Notes under the pieces: generated by a model
What the model was told of the DNA's origin: nothing
The model's input: only the letters and a program-made list of their open reading frames with translations
Databases searched by the model: none
Assembly (NCBI GenBank): GCA_000827325.1
Contig: KN832876.1
Span: forward strand, 682,001-746,000
DNA: 64,000 nucleotides
From: Oidiodendron maius Zn
Lineage: Eukaryota > Ascomycota > Leotiomycetes > Myxotrichaceae
Direction of reading: 5' to 3'
Part shown: positions 1-12,342 of the stretch, in pieces
Position numbering within the stretch: the first letter of the stretch is position 1
Layout: each line of letters opens with the position of its first letter
Made by a program: the position numbers and the translations under genes

Positions 1-1061
1 TACGAGTGATGTCTACGTTGCTAGCGCCCTAATTGAACACCACGTGTATAAGGATCCGGCTGGCACCAAAATATTTGAGCGAGGCGCGAAGCTGTTTCCA
101 GAGGATTCGATCTTTATCCTAGAATACTTGAAGCATCTGCTGTCTATCGGAGACACCACGAGTAAGTTCAGGATTATACAATTATAGGCCACGCTAATAT
201 TTTAGATGCTCGGGTCACATTTGAGACATCCGTCAGCCGCTTGACGGGGAAGTCAGAGCTTCTTGCCAAGGCAAAACCCCTTTATTCATATTTCCACAAG
301 TACGAGTCAAATTATGGCGAACTTTCTCAGATTAGAAAATTAGAGCAGCGCATGGCAGAGCTATTTCCTGAGGACCCTAAACTTCTTCGCTTCGCCTCCC
401 GGTATAGCGGGGAGAATTTTGATCCCACTGCCGTCCGCCCTATCATATCCCCAGCAACCCAGATGCGTCCGAAGAGCACAGTCTTACAATCTATCGAGAA
501 ACCAGCGTCGGTTACAGACAGCCCGAGACCGCAGTATGTGCAAGAGAATAGCCCGCGGCCACAATACATACAGCAAACCAACTCCCCAAAACGTCCTTTC
601 CCAATCGAAGACTTCGAGAATGATCTTAACCGTCCGCGAAAGCTTGCCCGTGGCGAATCTCCTTTGAAAGGCGCTGCAGGTCGACGGCTCGATCAACAGA
701 AGCGGATGCAGCAAGCGCAAGGAGTCCCACAATGGCAAGCCAATGCCCCGCCATTTGTCGTTCCACGAGATATTACTTTCCTTTTAAGCATTATACCTCG
801 AGCTGATCTATACACATCAACAAAATTTAACCCAGAGTCTATGGTGCGGCTTTTAAGCCAGACAAATATCCCAGACTATATGACGTGGAAAGCTGCTAGG
901 GAGCAGCCTCAGCCTCACAGATATGATGGTATGCACTTCAAACCATTTCATACCTCCTCCCCGTCCTTTTGGAGCGGAGCCTCGTCATAACTATGATGGC
1001 TTCCTAACTAGCTGTGATTTTCTGTCTTTTATCAGTCACCGAGGTTGAGGTGGAGGCCTAG
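1..1061 (+). CDS. rna14: mRNA 3'-end-processing protein Rna14, C-terminal part (cut by window start)
   Basis: Rna14 is the HAT-repeat scaffold of cleavage factor IA, which acts with Rna15 in nuclear pre-mRNA cleavage and polyadenylation. What is visible is the last HAT repeats (motifs such as KIFERGAKLFPED and HKYESNYGELSQIRKLEQR), a low-complexity Pro/Ser/Arg linker, and a conserved C-terminal segment (FVVPRDITFLLSIIPRADLY, then NIPDYMTW) matching the region that binds Rna15. Exons: 1-161, 206-928 and probably 1036-1061. Intron 162-205 joins GDTT to NARVTF. A second intron (929-1035) would replace an unconserved read-through tail with a short acidic end, VTEVEVEA. Without it the frame stops at 990. 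The family call is firm; the last exon is inference from splice sites and phase. Confidence 0.88.
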
Positions 1062-3179
1062 GATTAGGACAGAATAAGATGTGATGTCCAGTCTCCCCGT
1101 AATTTCTCTTTAGTCGTCCTCGGCTTCTTTGTCTGGCCTGCGGGCTGTTATCAACCGAGACAAAGACCGTGTACCACAAGCTCCAGTTTTCTCAGCATGG
1201 TCTCCAGCGTCCTACTAGTTGGATATCCTCCTATGGACATAGCTACCGAAGCCCACAATCTTCTGTTCTCCCGGGAGAGAGTGGTATTTGTCTGAAAGAG
1301 AAATTGAGAACTGTGACGGCTAGGGTGGAAGTGTTTGCTTTTGCGTTTCGGCAGGGCCAATATTTATGGAATCTGCTAACACCTTTGCAGGAGGCTATAC
1401 GTATAGCCGATAATCTCAGTATAGATGGATACCTTCATCATGAAGGCTGATGTTGGGGAGTATGTTTTAGGGGAGTGTGGGGGAGCTAAGATGGTAAGGC
1501 TGAGACATTTCTCTTGCCTTCTCCTTTGTATTATGCATATAGGAATTGAAGACGCAAAAAAATGGAGGGTACGGTTGGCTCAAGTCAGGGCGGGCCATCT
1601 CCACATAGCATGGCGTTGATGGTTACTTTCGTACCAGGCACACTAGCCGGTGATTGTATAATAGGGATATAACTGAGCTGGTTTCTTTATTTTGTGCATT
1701 ATCTTGTCAGCCTCGATATTCATGCTCTTTATTTGACCTGGGCCCTGTCTTCAAGCACTCAGCATCTATAGATATCCTTTCTCGGGGCTATTGCCAGTCT
1801 CGGGGCAATATGCACTCTTCTGAGAAGCAACCCGTATTGACGCGATAAGCCGAATTTTGCGTGGGACATGCTACAGCAGCACTGGGACAGAGCTGCAGAT
1901 TTCCGAAATTTTTTTTTTTTTTTGCTTTACCACGCAAACTGCCGTTGCCTTCGCCACTCTGCCTCATACAATGCTCGAGTCCCATACCTTACTTCGTTCC
2001 ACTACCTGGTAACGTATGGCTCATTGTCCTGGCGTCTTTATGCGCCTAACCGCGTGTACCTAGATCCTGCCACATTCGCATGCATTTTCTCAATTATCCA
2101 GCTTGTTCTCAGGGCCCCAACAGCATTAAGCTCGTGCTAGATCCCTAGTTGAGTTTTGAGTGGACGCATTGGCTGGGGTGGCGGTCCTTATTCATCTTCC
2201 TCCTCATGGTCTTTGGTTTGGCCTCATTCAAGATATCGCCTTGAACTAAAAGTGCCCCCTGCTCTATCAGACTTTTAATACGTGAACTCTCGAACATAGT
2301 CAATATCCTTTCACCATTGATAGCTTTGGATTGAACCTAATGATACATATATACCTGTAGAGGGTGAACTCGTATTGGAAGAGCATCCCCAAGGTAGGTC
2401 AGTTCTGCTCTAGGACTAGCGTGGTTGCTGGTATAAAGTCTTAAGCTCTATCCTTCCTCCCTCCTCCTCTCACAACAACCACTACCACAAAGTTTAACAT
2501 CTTCACCATCTCTCATCCTCCTGCACCACCTCCAATACACACTCCATCTCAAACCAATCATCGATTGACATACACACAGCACGACCACACGGACAACAAT
2601 ACACAATATCAAAGTAAGTTGCCTCATTCCTACAGCGATTTTCCCACTCCTCAGATTTATTTATTGGAGTCTACCACTCGATCTGGCAATTCCACCTTTG
2701 TTTACCGTCTACCTGACCCACCCCCTCCCTTTGTTTACCTCCAAGTATAATCAAAACATCGCGCGACTCACTTCTCCCTCAACTCTTCTGCAGCTACCCC
2801 CTTCTCTTCTCTACATATCTGTTCTTCGATCCCTCACAATAGAAATGATACAGACCCGCGTTTGCATGCAAGGCCCCACTAACAAACACTTTCACTCTCC
2901 AAGACAATCCCTAGGTGAGCAATCACTTATCCCTCTCTACTTCCTCAGCCTTTCGCGTCCTCTCTTCACATAACAAATTTCATCTACCCCTTTTCCTTCT
3001 CGCTTTTCTTAACCTTAGCGCTTTTCACCATCACCTCAGTCTTCTACACTTCCGCTTTCAATTTACAACCACCGTCACGTCCTCACCCTCCTCTCCCCTA
3101 CTCATCTCTTCTACTTTAACTTCAAGCAAGCCACTGACGAAGATACTATTAAGAATCCTGATCCTACTACGTGCCTAAC
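1062..3179. promoter_or_regulatory. rna14-ago intergenic region; likely long, intron-bearing ago 5' leader
   Basis: No credible coding gene here. A TATA-like GTATAAAG lies near 2431. From about 2450 to 3170 the + strand is strongly pyrimidine-rich (CT/CAC runs), as in fungal core promoters and 5' leaders. Consensus donors sit at 2614 (AAA/GTAAGT) and about 2913 (CTAG/GTGAGC), so the leader of the downstream Argonaute gene is probably spliced. The stretch 1062-2400 shows only a T-run near 1908-1922 and nothing I can name. Confidence 0.45.
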
Positions 3180-6100
3180 ATGGCTGGTGGCGCAGGTGCC
3201 AATCGTGCGCGCCAATCATACAATGAAGACTCTGGTCGAACCGATCAACCCCAGCAGCACCGCAACATGAGCGGTCAAGGCGGCCCTGCTCCTTACGATG
3301 GCCCAGCTAGCCAGACTTCATCGCAACAGGGTGATCAGACTCGCCAGAATCCCTTCCCCCCTGGACCAGGATACGACCCGGCCAAGCCAGCTACAGCAAA
3401 GCCATCAATTATCACCAACACTCGTGTCGAGTTACCCGTCGCGGCTTATGCCTTGGACACCAATGTAGTAAGTTTCACGATCTTCTAAGCCTCTCGCTTT
3501 ATGGGCGCTGCGTCCTTGATAATGACGTTATCTCATTCTACCTCTTAACCATATTTTTACCTACACCAGTTTGATCTATCTTCAACATAACACCAATGCC
3601 CCTTCACGACTAATCTTTCCCGTTTATGTATTTGAATACAAGGCTCCCAGATAATTAAACATGTCTGGCAGTTCTGGAGTTGCTCGTTGCCCATTGTTAG
3701 ACATGTTGCGCACTGCATATTTCTTTAATCCCCTGTCCTCCACAATATATTTCTACTTCATTTCCCTCGCCAGTCATTTAAATTCCAATCACTGTCGCAC
3801 CCTCTAATTTCGTATTTGGTTCATTGTCCGACAATACAACACTGTGTTTTCGTTTGCATAATGAAGAAACTGACATAGGAATTAAGGATCCTTCAAGCCT
3901 CCCTCAACGTCCTGGAACCAGCACCGCAGGAAAAGCAGTACAAATTCGAGTAAACCAATTCAAGGTCACCCAGTGGCCAACAAAAGACGTTTATCAGTAC
4001 GATGTAAGAACCCCTGCGTGCACTTCACCTTCAGAATATCCATTAACTTCATGACAGGTCCTTATCGGTGGAGGCGATGAAAAGCGCGGTAAAATCCTCA
4101 AAGTTTGGAACTCCAAAACCCTGCAAGGCAAGCTTCGTGCTCTTACCGGTGGCATGCCTTGGCTCTGGGACGGTAATAAAATTGCTTGGTATGCAAAACC
4201 CTCGATATTCTATTGTAGCTCTATATCTAACTTCTCAAGGACTTCTTATAACGTTCCAGAGCAGCGTTGTCTTGTCAATCTTGATGCAGAACAAGGACGT
4301 CAGCCTCGAGCAAGTGGTCCTGACGAAGTCTTCTGTATTATACGCCCTACAAAGTCCCTTAGAATGGCTTGTCTTGGCGCATACTTGAATAAGCAAATAC
4401 AATTTGACAACTCGGTCCTGGAGAGCATCAACTTCTTGGATCATCTTATGCGCATGGGCCCTTCCCAAACACTGTCAGTTTCCTCATCCGTACTTCCTCC
4501 CAATTGCTGACTACCTTAATAGCTTGTCCTTCAAGCGATCGTTCTTCGCCCGCGGCCAAGAGCGTTGCTCTCTAGACAAATGCATCGATGCAATGCGCGG
4601 GGTTTATACTTCGATCCGCCTGTGCAGTGTAAGCTCACATTCCAAGGTTTCAAGTAGTAACTAACACTGTAATAGCCAAAGCCATCTGCCGGAGGCCCAG
4701 CAACTGGCCTGGCGCTTAATGTTGATGTTGCAAATGGCACATTCTGGGCCGCACAAGATCTCCATCAAGCTGCCCGTAACTTGTGCAAGTCGAGGAACCG
4801 CGGGCTATCGTATCAGGTCTTCCAAAATCTGCTACGACCAACTAGAGAGAGGAACAGGGAAATAAGTATGTCAGAAGATTTCAAGGAGCTTCGTAAATTG
4901 ACAAAACTTAAGTTTTGGGTTAAGCATAGAGGCAAAGCTGAAAGTATGTCCCGGTCCTTTCCCTCTTTGCGCCACACTGACGCGGTTCAGGCGAGAAAGA
5001 GTACACTATCCTGAAGTTTACTTTCAGCAAGGACGAACAGTTTTTCGACGAAGGCGTGCACTCTAAAAACTACATCTTTAAGATGACGGACAAAAGCACC
5101 AACCCTCCTACAGAGAGAGATATCTCTGTATACGATTATTTCAAGCACAAGTACAATATCCGCCTTGAGTTCCCATTTCTTCCTCTAGTACAAACCTCCC
5201 GTGCAGGTGTTTTCCCCATGGAAGTATGCGTGATCAAGCCTAATCAGAAATATGCGTATAAGCTCGACGGTGAACAGGTAGATCTCTCATCTATCTATCT
5301 CTTAGCATATACACTTATTGACACTATTTATAGACGTCCGCGATGATCAAATTTGCCGTCACTCGCCCCAAGGAGCGCCTAAAGGCTATTGCTCAAGGTG
5401 TTGGCATGCTGAAATGGAATGAGGATTCTTATCTCAGCCACTATGGTCTCCGCGTTGACCCGAATCTCACAGTCGTAAGTACTCCATTCCGTTCGAAACC
5501 TCTAATGACTTACAATGCGTAGACTCAAGCCCGCGTTCTACCACCACCGGAAGTTCAGTACAACGGCTCTATAGCCAAGCCTGGATTCTCTGGCCGCTGG
5601 GACCTTCGTGGCAAGAAATTCCTTTATCCAAATAAGAATCCCCTACAGTCCTGGGGTATCTGCGTTATTGGAGAATGTGTCCAAGAAGCTGCCTTAAAGC
5701 ATTTTGTACAGGTCCTGGTTCAAACCTATATTTCTCACGGTGGCCGTGTTACAAATAAGAACCCACACCTCTTCATCCCGCAGAAGGTCACAAATGACAA
5801 TCTCGGCAAGGCTATTGATGTTTTTCACACTGCGATTGGACAGATTTGTTTGTAACCCTCTTGATATTGTCCAAGAAAATAAACTAACTCATAACCTTAG
5901 GCAAAGCTACACCGCAGATCCTCCTCTTTGTTGTTCCTCTTCGCGATTCGTTCTTGTACGAACGATTGAAGAAGAATAGCGAATGCCGATTTGGTCAGTT
6001 CTCACAGGTGCTGAACAAAAATCATGTTCTACAGGCATCTCCGCAATACTGTTCCAATGTCTGCATGAAGTTGAATGCAAAGCTCGGAGGCACATCCTGC

Positions 6101-7299
6101 CGAGTTGCTGATGTTAGGCCACCTAAGCCATTCTTTAATCGGCCCACTATGATTATTGGTAAGAAGTTCAAACTCGGATCCCAGGTGCCCTGCTGATTCC
6201 ACTTAGGAGCTGATGTATCCCATCCAACGCCTGGTAGCCCACAAGGCTCCATGGCTGCGATTACCATGTCCTGGGACAGAGAAGCATGCCGTTATGCTGC
6301 TGCTGTTCAGACCAACGGCTATCGTGCCGAGATGATTACGCCAGCAAACATCAAAACTATATTCATGATGCTGTATGATCGGTGGGTTTCCGATATTGGT
6401 GGGGGAAATGGACCCCAGCACATTTATTACTTCCGTGATGGTGTTTCTGAGGGGCAATATCTTCACGTCCTCAAGCAGGAGGTTAGCGAAATGAAAAACG
6501 CCATCTCTCAGAAGTTTCCCCAGCACAACGTAAGTGCCCCGTTATTTATGTCCAATCTCTACTGAAGAGAAATAGATTCGATGGACAGTCACAATTTGTA
6601 CGAAGCGCCATCACATTCGCTTCTTCCCCAAGGAAGGCGATTCTAGTGCAGGTGACCGCAACAACAACCCCCTACCTGGCACACTCGTCGAGCATGACGT
6701 TACCCATCCGTAAGATTAATATCTGGTCCATTGTATTGTAATAGTGAATACTGACTACAGTAGATTTGAGTACGACTTCTACCTATGCTCTCATGTTGCC
6801 ATTCAAGGAACTGCTCGCCCCGTCCACTATCATGTCATTCTGGATGAGGCTAATGTTCCTGTTAATGACTTCCAGCGTTTAATCTATAACATGTGTTACC
6901 AGTACATGCGTTCTACCACGCCAGTGTCCCTATGTAAGTTCTTAAATAGTACTTTAACCGTTACCTGTGCTAACGGGCGCCTCAAGTTCCCGCCGTCTAC
7001 TACGCGCATCTTGCGTCCAACCGTGCTCGTGCTCATGAGAATCGTGCTGCATCGGAAGGCGCTGCCGGTGGTCAAAAGTTCGAAGAACGAAGACAAGATA
7101 CTCGTGGCCGACAGCAATTTTCAGGCTCGAATACCGGAAGCGGAAGTCAACTTGCTGAGCCATTGCCTCTGATGCCTATGGGCGACTTAAGCATCCCAGC
7201 CCAGAAAGAGTTGATTCGACCACTTCGCCTCGGCATGTGTACGTTGTTTCCTCAGCCTAACAAAAACCATTTTGACTGATAAACATAGGGTACATTTAA
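3180..7299 (+). CDS. Argonaute (PAZ-PIWI small-RNA-guided silencing protein)
   Basis: Reconstructed as 15 exons encoding about 1014 aa: 3180-3467, 3887-4003, 4058-4188, 4240-4473, 4523-4628, 4676-4943, 4991-5277, 5334-5474, 5523-5847, 5901-6158, 6207-6529, 6576-6709, 6764-6933, 6987-7238, 7289-7299. Order: Gly/Pro/Gln-rich N-tail, ArgoN (about residues 97-250), linker, PAZ, Mid, PIWI. Slicer residues are visible: Asp in GADVSHP, Asp in YFRDGVSEGQ and His in PVHYHVILDE, so the protein looks catalytically competent. The Mid pocket region reads ATPQILLFVVPLRDS. Start: the first in-frame ATG is 3180. It acts in quelling-type RNAi (compare QDE-2) or meiotic silencing (SMS-2); the sequence alone does not decide which. 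The first intron (3468-3886) is unusually long and its acceptor is uncertain. Three introns appear to end in AAG. It converges on NOP9. Confidence 0.93.
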
Positions 7300-7841
7300 A
7301 CACTCGAACGTTAAAGTCTATAAGCAGTCCTTGGCCCTTGCCTTGGTCTTGCAATCCATTTTCAATTCTTGATTGTATTACGACTTTCTTAGTAATTTTC
7401 CCGGGTTACACAGCCCCACGATCCTCGCCTTGTTTTGGGCGAAAATCGTGATGACTGCGTACGAATTGGAACTTTCGATTCTCTGGCATGGTCTTTGGAT
7501 CATGTCCCCTCTTCAACCCTACAAACTCAAGACACACACAGAATTACATTGCTTCCTCCACATTGCAGATAAACGGAAGTCGTTTTGCGTTGAAATTGCG
7601 ATAGTTTAGAATTAAGAGCTTTTAGCACCACTTCCTTCCATTCATTGTGACCAGAAATATAGTCTTTAAGTGCCGTTTGAGCTATGGCATACAATCTTGT
7701 AGATATTCATATCATGTTTATCCGTGTAGTACCACATATTGTAAACGATGCTTAATGCCAAGGTTAGCGGTTACCGTAATCGAAAAATGGCTCCAGCTTA
7801 GAAACCGTATATTGCTGCGATCTGTCCTTGATTATGAATAT
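7300..7841. other. Convergent 3' intergenic region (ago / NOP9)
   Basis: 542 bases between two stop codons facing each other. It must hold both 3' UTRs and polyadenylation sites. No conserved ORF was recognised. Confidence 0.5.
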
Positions 7842-10115
7842 CTAAGCAGTAATGCTTTCAATCTTTGATCTCTTCTCCCTAATTCCCTTCCTACCATTTG
7901 CTTTACTGTCAACTGTCCGCTCTTCTGTGCCATTTTCCTTGGCTCTTTTGCCCTCCGCAAACCTTTCCCTCGCAATCTCTATCGCTGTCTTCCGAGCAGC
8001 TCCAGTCGTTTTGTGGGCGTTCTTAGCCGCTCCTCTGCCTAATTTACCTCCTTTAACGCTGGCCTTGAATGACTTGTTTTTCTCTCCGTCAGCACCCATA
8101 TTTTCAGGCGCCCCGCTCTGAATCTTCTTGACCCATTCCCCTCGACGACGTTTGAATAAGTCCAAACTCCAGTTCCGCCATACTATACGACCCGTGAAGG
8201 ATTCGCGCAACTCATTCTCATGCGTGCAGAGAGTGGTTGCGAGGCGCTCGATTAGGGAGAGTAGGGTGCCGGAGGAATTGAGGAGAGAGTCCAGGACGTG
8301 AGTGCCGCTGGTGGATGAGGCGAGGGCTAGGAGAGGTGAAGGAAAGTGGGGAGTGGTGGTCGTGAATGTGTTGATGAGCTTTCGTCGGAATGTCTGGTTG
8401 GGGGTTGAGCTGAAGGGAAGTAAGGCTGCTTGGAGGATGTGTGATGTTGGCGTCCAGAGGGCGAGGATTTGTAGCGTCTCGGGTGGGAGTGCGAGAAGAG
8501 ATTCTTGGATGAGATCCTGAGGAGGGCCTGGGATCTTGAGCATGCACTGTGCTAGATAACTGCCGTGCATTTGAGTAGGTGTAGGTTTGGGCATTTGTGG
8601 AGCTGTTTTCTCCGTGTCGGGCTCTGAAGGAGGGAACAGTGCCGTTGTGAGCACGTCCATTTTATCGATACATGCCATTTTCAATAGTCGATTCTCAGGA
8701 TCAGATCCATACGCTGTAGATATCATTTGAGTAAGGCTATTTGTGTCTATGCCTCGCACATGGCATCTCTCAAGTAGGGTCTTCACCACCACGGTCCGCT
8801 GACGGTCAATAAGCCCTGAGATATGGGGAGTGATCTGTTCGAGGCATTCGCGTAGGTCTTCTTTCGAAAGTCGATTCAGGACTTTGATTACAACATAAGC
8901 GGCGATCTCATTCCTGGCTAGGTTAGGAATTCGGTCCTTGAAAGTGCTTCGGTAGATAGATTTGAAAAGCTTCCCGGGAGTGTAAGTCACCAACGTCTCC
9001 AGAAGTCGGGAGCCGATGGGGTCGTATATGAGGCCGTTGATAAAGACCTGGGACTGAGAGTTGAGCATAGCCAGGTCATCAGGCAGGAGTGTTGAAAGGA
9101 GTGTTTTCCGTTGAGGCGTGCTGGACTTTGTACTTAATTCTAGTTCAAGGAGGAGTTGGAGTGTTGGGTTTCCGGTGGGGTGTGTTGCTAGGACTTTGAT
9201 GAAAGATTCGTCCATGGTTTCTATAATGTCGGCAGTGATCTTTTCAATAGCGTATGTGAAAGAAGAGGGCACAGTACGTAGAGACTGTGCGATTCTAGCG
9301 AGTTCAGTATCCAGACCAGAAATCGTGACCTTCTCTTTCTTCTTGGATTTTAGCAAGGACTGGTGGGACGTTATTTCAATTTGTCGTCCAGCGAGGATAA
9401 CAAGAAGAACTCGTAGAGTATGGGATGCAAAGCGGTCTGTGACTAAAGAGGTCATCCGTCCTTCTAACTCGTTCAGGGTGTAGAGGAAGAGATTTTCCAT
9501 TGAGACATAGACCTCCCCGTCTTTCATTTCCGGAACACTCGATGTCAATTCTTCTGTCACAGCCTCTGCACTCTGTATAAATAGTGTCTCACAACAATGA
9601 CTGGCAAATCGGTGTTGGACCAAATGGGGGAAATTTCCACTAAATACTCCAAAAAGTTTCTTCTTCTGATCCAATGTACTCAGAAGTATCAGGCGCTCCA
9701 TGAGGCGAGAGCATGACTGTGAACATGCCAGTTTCAGTTCTTTTCCTTCTGCTTCGCAGTATACATTGGCAAGGAAGAGCGAGCGGTCTTCGGGGGTGTC
9801 GAAATTATTAACTTCGAGGAGCTCATCAGCGTGCCTAAAGTATTCCTGTTCTTCGTCTGAAAGGAGGCCATAGAATGGTCTTTCTGCCGTTCCTCCCTCA
9901 CCATCCTCTTCTCCTTCGACACCTCCCATTGAATCTCCGGCCCATTCTTGTTCCACAGCAGCCTCGGCATCCTGGATTCCAATGAATTCCTGCTCTGCAG
10001 CGGGGTCTTGGGATTTCTGCTTCTTTGGTGTTCCAGCCTCGTCTTCGCCTCTTTCCCTCTTTCTCTTTAATTTCTTCTCCTCCCTTCGCCCTCTGGTTCT
10101 GTTTTCTTTGGGCAT
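7842..10115 (-). CDS. NOP9: Nucleolar protein 9 (Pumilio-type RNA-binding protein)
   Basis: A single uninterrupted 757-aa frame. The N-terminus is very basic (KENRTRGRREEKKLKRKRER, nuclear/nucleolar targeting), followed by an acidic linker and QEYFRHADELLEVN, then Pumilio-like helical repeats, for example LVQHRFASHCCETLF (about 160-175), VTDRFASHTLRVLL and YDPIGSRLLETLV. The C-tail is Lys-rich. Nop9 binds pre-rRNA near the 20S 3' end and is needed for 40S subunit maturation. Length and repeat pattern fit the family. No intron is needed; the ATG is preceded by a stop-bounded leader and the divergent promoter shared with the decarboxylase gene. Confidence 0.93.
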   Translation of the reverse strand: MPKENRTRGRREEKKLKRKRERGEDEAGTPKKQKSQDPAAEQEFIGIQDAEAAVEQEWAGDSMGGVEGEEDGEGGTAERPFYGLLSDEEQEYFRHADELLEVNNFDTPEDRSLFLANVYCEAEGKELKLACSQSCSRLMERLILLSTLDQKKKLFGVFSGNFPHLVQHRFASHCCETLFIQSAEAVTEELTSSVPEMKDGEVYVSMENLFLYTLNELEGRMTSLVTDRFASHTLRVLLVILAGRQIEITSHQSLLKSKKKEKVTISGLDTELARIAQSLRTVPSSFTYAIEKITADIIETMDESFIKVLATHPTGNPTLQLLLELELSTKSSTPQRKTLLSTLLPDDLAMLNSQSQVFINGLIYDPIGSRLLETLVTYTPGKLFKSIYRSTFKDRIPNLARNEIAAYVVIKVLNRLSKEDLRECLEQITPHISGLIDRQRTVVVKTLLERCHVRGIDTNSLTQMISTAYGSDPENRLLKMACIDKMDVLTTALFPPSEPDTEKTAPQMPKPTPTQMHGSYLAQCMLKIPGPPQDLIQESLLALPPETLQILALWTPTSHILQAALLPFSSTPNQTFRRKLINTFTTTTPHFPSPLLALASSTSGTHVLDSLLNSSGTLLSLIERLATTLCTHENELRESFTGRIVWRNWSLDLFKRRRGEWVKKIQSGAPENMGADGEKNKSFKASVKGGKLGRGAAKNAHKTTGAARKTAIEIARERFAEGKRAKENGTEERTVDSKANGRKGIREKRSKIESITA

Positions 10116-10439
10116 GATGCTGGGCTGTGAAAGGATGGCGTGTTGTCAAATTCCTGGCCAGCTCGCTGTCCATCTCAATTGCTTGGAACTTTTTCTTGGG
10201 ACTATTTTCCTCGACGCGGCCGCACCGCCGACAAGGCAGAGCTAAACCATATTAAGCGATTCTGCCCTGCCCCTCATAGCACGCCACCCTGAAGGATATT
10301 TTTCTCCCGCTGCTGACTCAATGTTGAGACATATATAAATTGCTGAGACCGAGGAAATCCAGGGAGCCGATCATTATTTATCAGTCGTATAGATATATAC
10401 ATTTCTGTCGTTTTATATCCCTAGATTTCTTGTACTATT
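10116..10439. promoter_or_regulatory. Divergent promoter, NOP9 (-) / PLP decarboxylase (+)
   Basis: 324 bases separate the two start codons. A TATATAAA box at 10332-10339 sits about 100 bases upstream of the decarboxylase ATG, so it serves the + gene. No TATA was seen for NOP9. Confidence 0.55.
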
Positions 10440-12131
10440 ATGGCCTCAACAAATGGTACAAATGGCACCCAGTTGCCGACCCGAGCCGTACCACTGAATC
10501 GTGCGGATGAAGTAGACGATGTAAGTGTTTAACATCAATGTTCCGTAGTAGGCAATTATTAACATGCTTTAAGCTACTCAAAGCCGTACAATCCCTCATA
10601 ATACCCTTCATTAGATCTGCAGATGAGGATGCTGTGACGAAACACACCGGCAATGGCCCTGCTGTTCCTGGTGAAGCCACCAGGACCAGTCTGGTTGAGC
10701 ATCATAAGCCTGGAGAACTTTCTAAGCTTATGAATTTTGATTTGCCGAGTAGTGGGCAAGGCAAAGAAGGCTTACTGCTTACCGTTGAGCAACTGCTCAA
10801 ATACAGTGTAAATACTTGGGACCAGGGATTCCTGGATAAACTCTATTCCAGCACAAATGCGGTAGGAACTTCATCTCCAATGTTCAGTAAAAATGAATCT
10901 CGCTGAACTGAGCAGGTCGGTGTTATTTCTGAGCTTCTTTTGGCCGTTTTGAACACCAATGTAAGTCTTTTTCATCTGGCGTTGAAGATCACGTGAATAA
11001 CACCCTCAGGTCCATGTCTTCCAAGTTTCTCCAGCTTTGTCTATAATAGAAAAGACAACGGCAAAGAAGTTTGCTAATTTATTTGGTTTCACTGGACCAC
11101 ATGCTGGTGGTATCTCTACTCAGGGGGGAAGCGCTTCGAACACAACCTCAATAATTATAGCCCGCAACACTCTCTATCCGCTCAGCAAGGCAACCGGCAA
11201 TGGACACTACAAATTCGTGCTCTTCACATCTGCTCATGGCCACTATTCTCTAGAAAAAGCTGCACAGATGTGTGGGCTAGGGACGGACAACGTCTGGCCT
11301 GTACCAATTGATTCCCAAGGACGTATGATTCCGGAGGAATTAGAAAGGTTGGTAGAAAAGGCTGAAGGCGAGGGTAAAACTCCTTTCTATGTGAATGCCA
11401 CAGCCGGTACTACAGTTCTGGGTTCGTACGATACATTAGAGCCTCTGTCAGTGATTTGCAAACGCCATAATCTCTGGCTCCATATTGACGGAAGCTGGGG
11501 TGGACCGGCCATCTTCTCTCAAAAACACAAGTACAAGCTCACAGGTTCTCACCTCGCGGATTCTATAGCAGTTAACCCTCATAAGATGATGGGTACCCCA
11601 GTAACATGTTCCTTTCTCCTAGGGCCTGATCTCCACACATTCCACAAGGCCAATACACTTCCTGCAGGATACCTCTTCCACCAGGAACAAGAGGACGGTG
11701 AAGTTTGGGACTTGGCAGACCTTACACTGCAGTGTGGTCGGCGCGGCGACAGCCTCAAGCTTGCCCTCAGTTGGATCTACTACGGCTCTGCTGGCTTCGA
11801 GGCCCAAATCGACCACGCCTTTGAGATCGCGGCGTACTTTGCGTCAGAAGTCGCGCGACGCGAGAATTTCATTCTGGTAAGCGAGAACCCGCCGCCGTGT
11901 CTGCAAGTATGCTTCTATTTTGCAAAGGGGGGGGAGTTGGACGAGGAGAAAGAGAAGACTACCAGAAGGACGGCGGACATCGTGCAGGCGTTGATTGGAA
12001 GGGGGTTTATGGTGGATTATGCGCCTGGGGAGAAGGGAAGCTTTTTCAGGGTGGTAGTAAATTCGCAGACGAGGCGGGGCACGGTGGATGGGTTAATCAA
12101 GGCGATTGAGGAAGTCGGGCCGGAGATATAG
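10440..12131 (+). CDS. PLP-dependent group II decarboxylase (glutamate / cysteine-sulfinate type)
   Basis: Exons 10440-10520, 10574-10861, 10916-10960 and 11010-12131 give 511 aa in frame. Family signatures: SPALSIIEK near the start of the domain, FTSAHGHYSLEKAA (His stacking on the cofactor), GTTVLGSYD, HIDGSWGG (PLP-contacting Asp and substrate loop) and the Schiff-base lysine in NPHKMMGTPV. The QCGRRGDSLKLAL segment is typical of the GAD/CSAD subgroup. The likely reaction is alpha-decarboxylation of glutamate, cysteine sulfinate or aspartate; the substrate cannot be set by eye. Intron 1 (10521-10573) must end in AAG to keep phase, because the only nearer AG leads to a stop codon. A TATA box stands about 100 bases upstream. 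Confidence 0.9.
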
Positions 12132-12342
12132 AGATTTTAGAATGATCTCTCCGTACATATGCTGTAGAGCAGCCTAGAAGGCTTAGCGTTGTAGTAACAA
12201 GTTTGGAATGACACACTGTGTAACGAAAGGCTGCTATAAAGAGTGTATTCCTATGTAGGCCGTTCTAAATCCATACCGACGACCCCATGCAATTATACCC
12301 GCCCTCAGTCCAGTTCAATTCATCACGTCCTCAAGCAGTCAT

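Noticed and set aside
3468-3880. A small extra Argonaute exon starting TTTGATCTATCTTC near 3571
   Set aside because: It meets a stop at once and has no donor, so a single long intron is the simpler reading.
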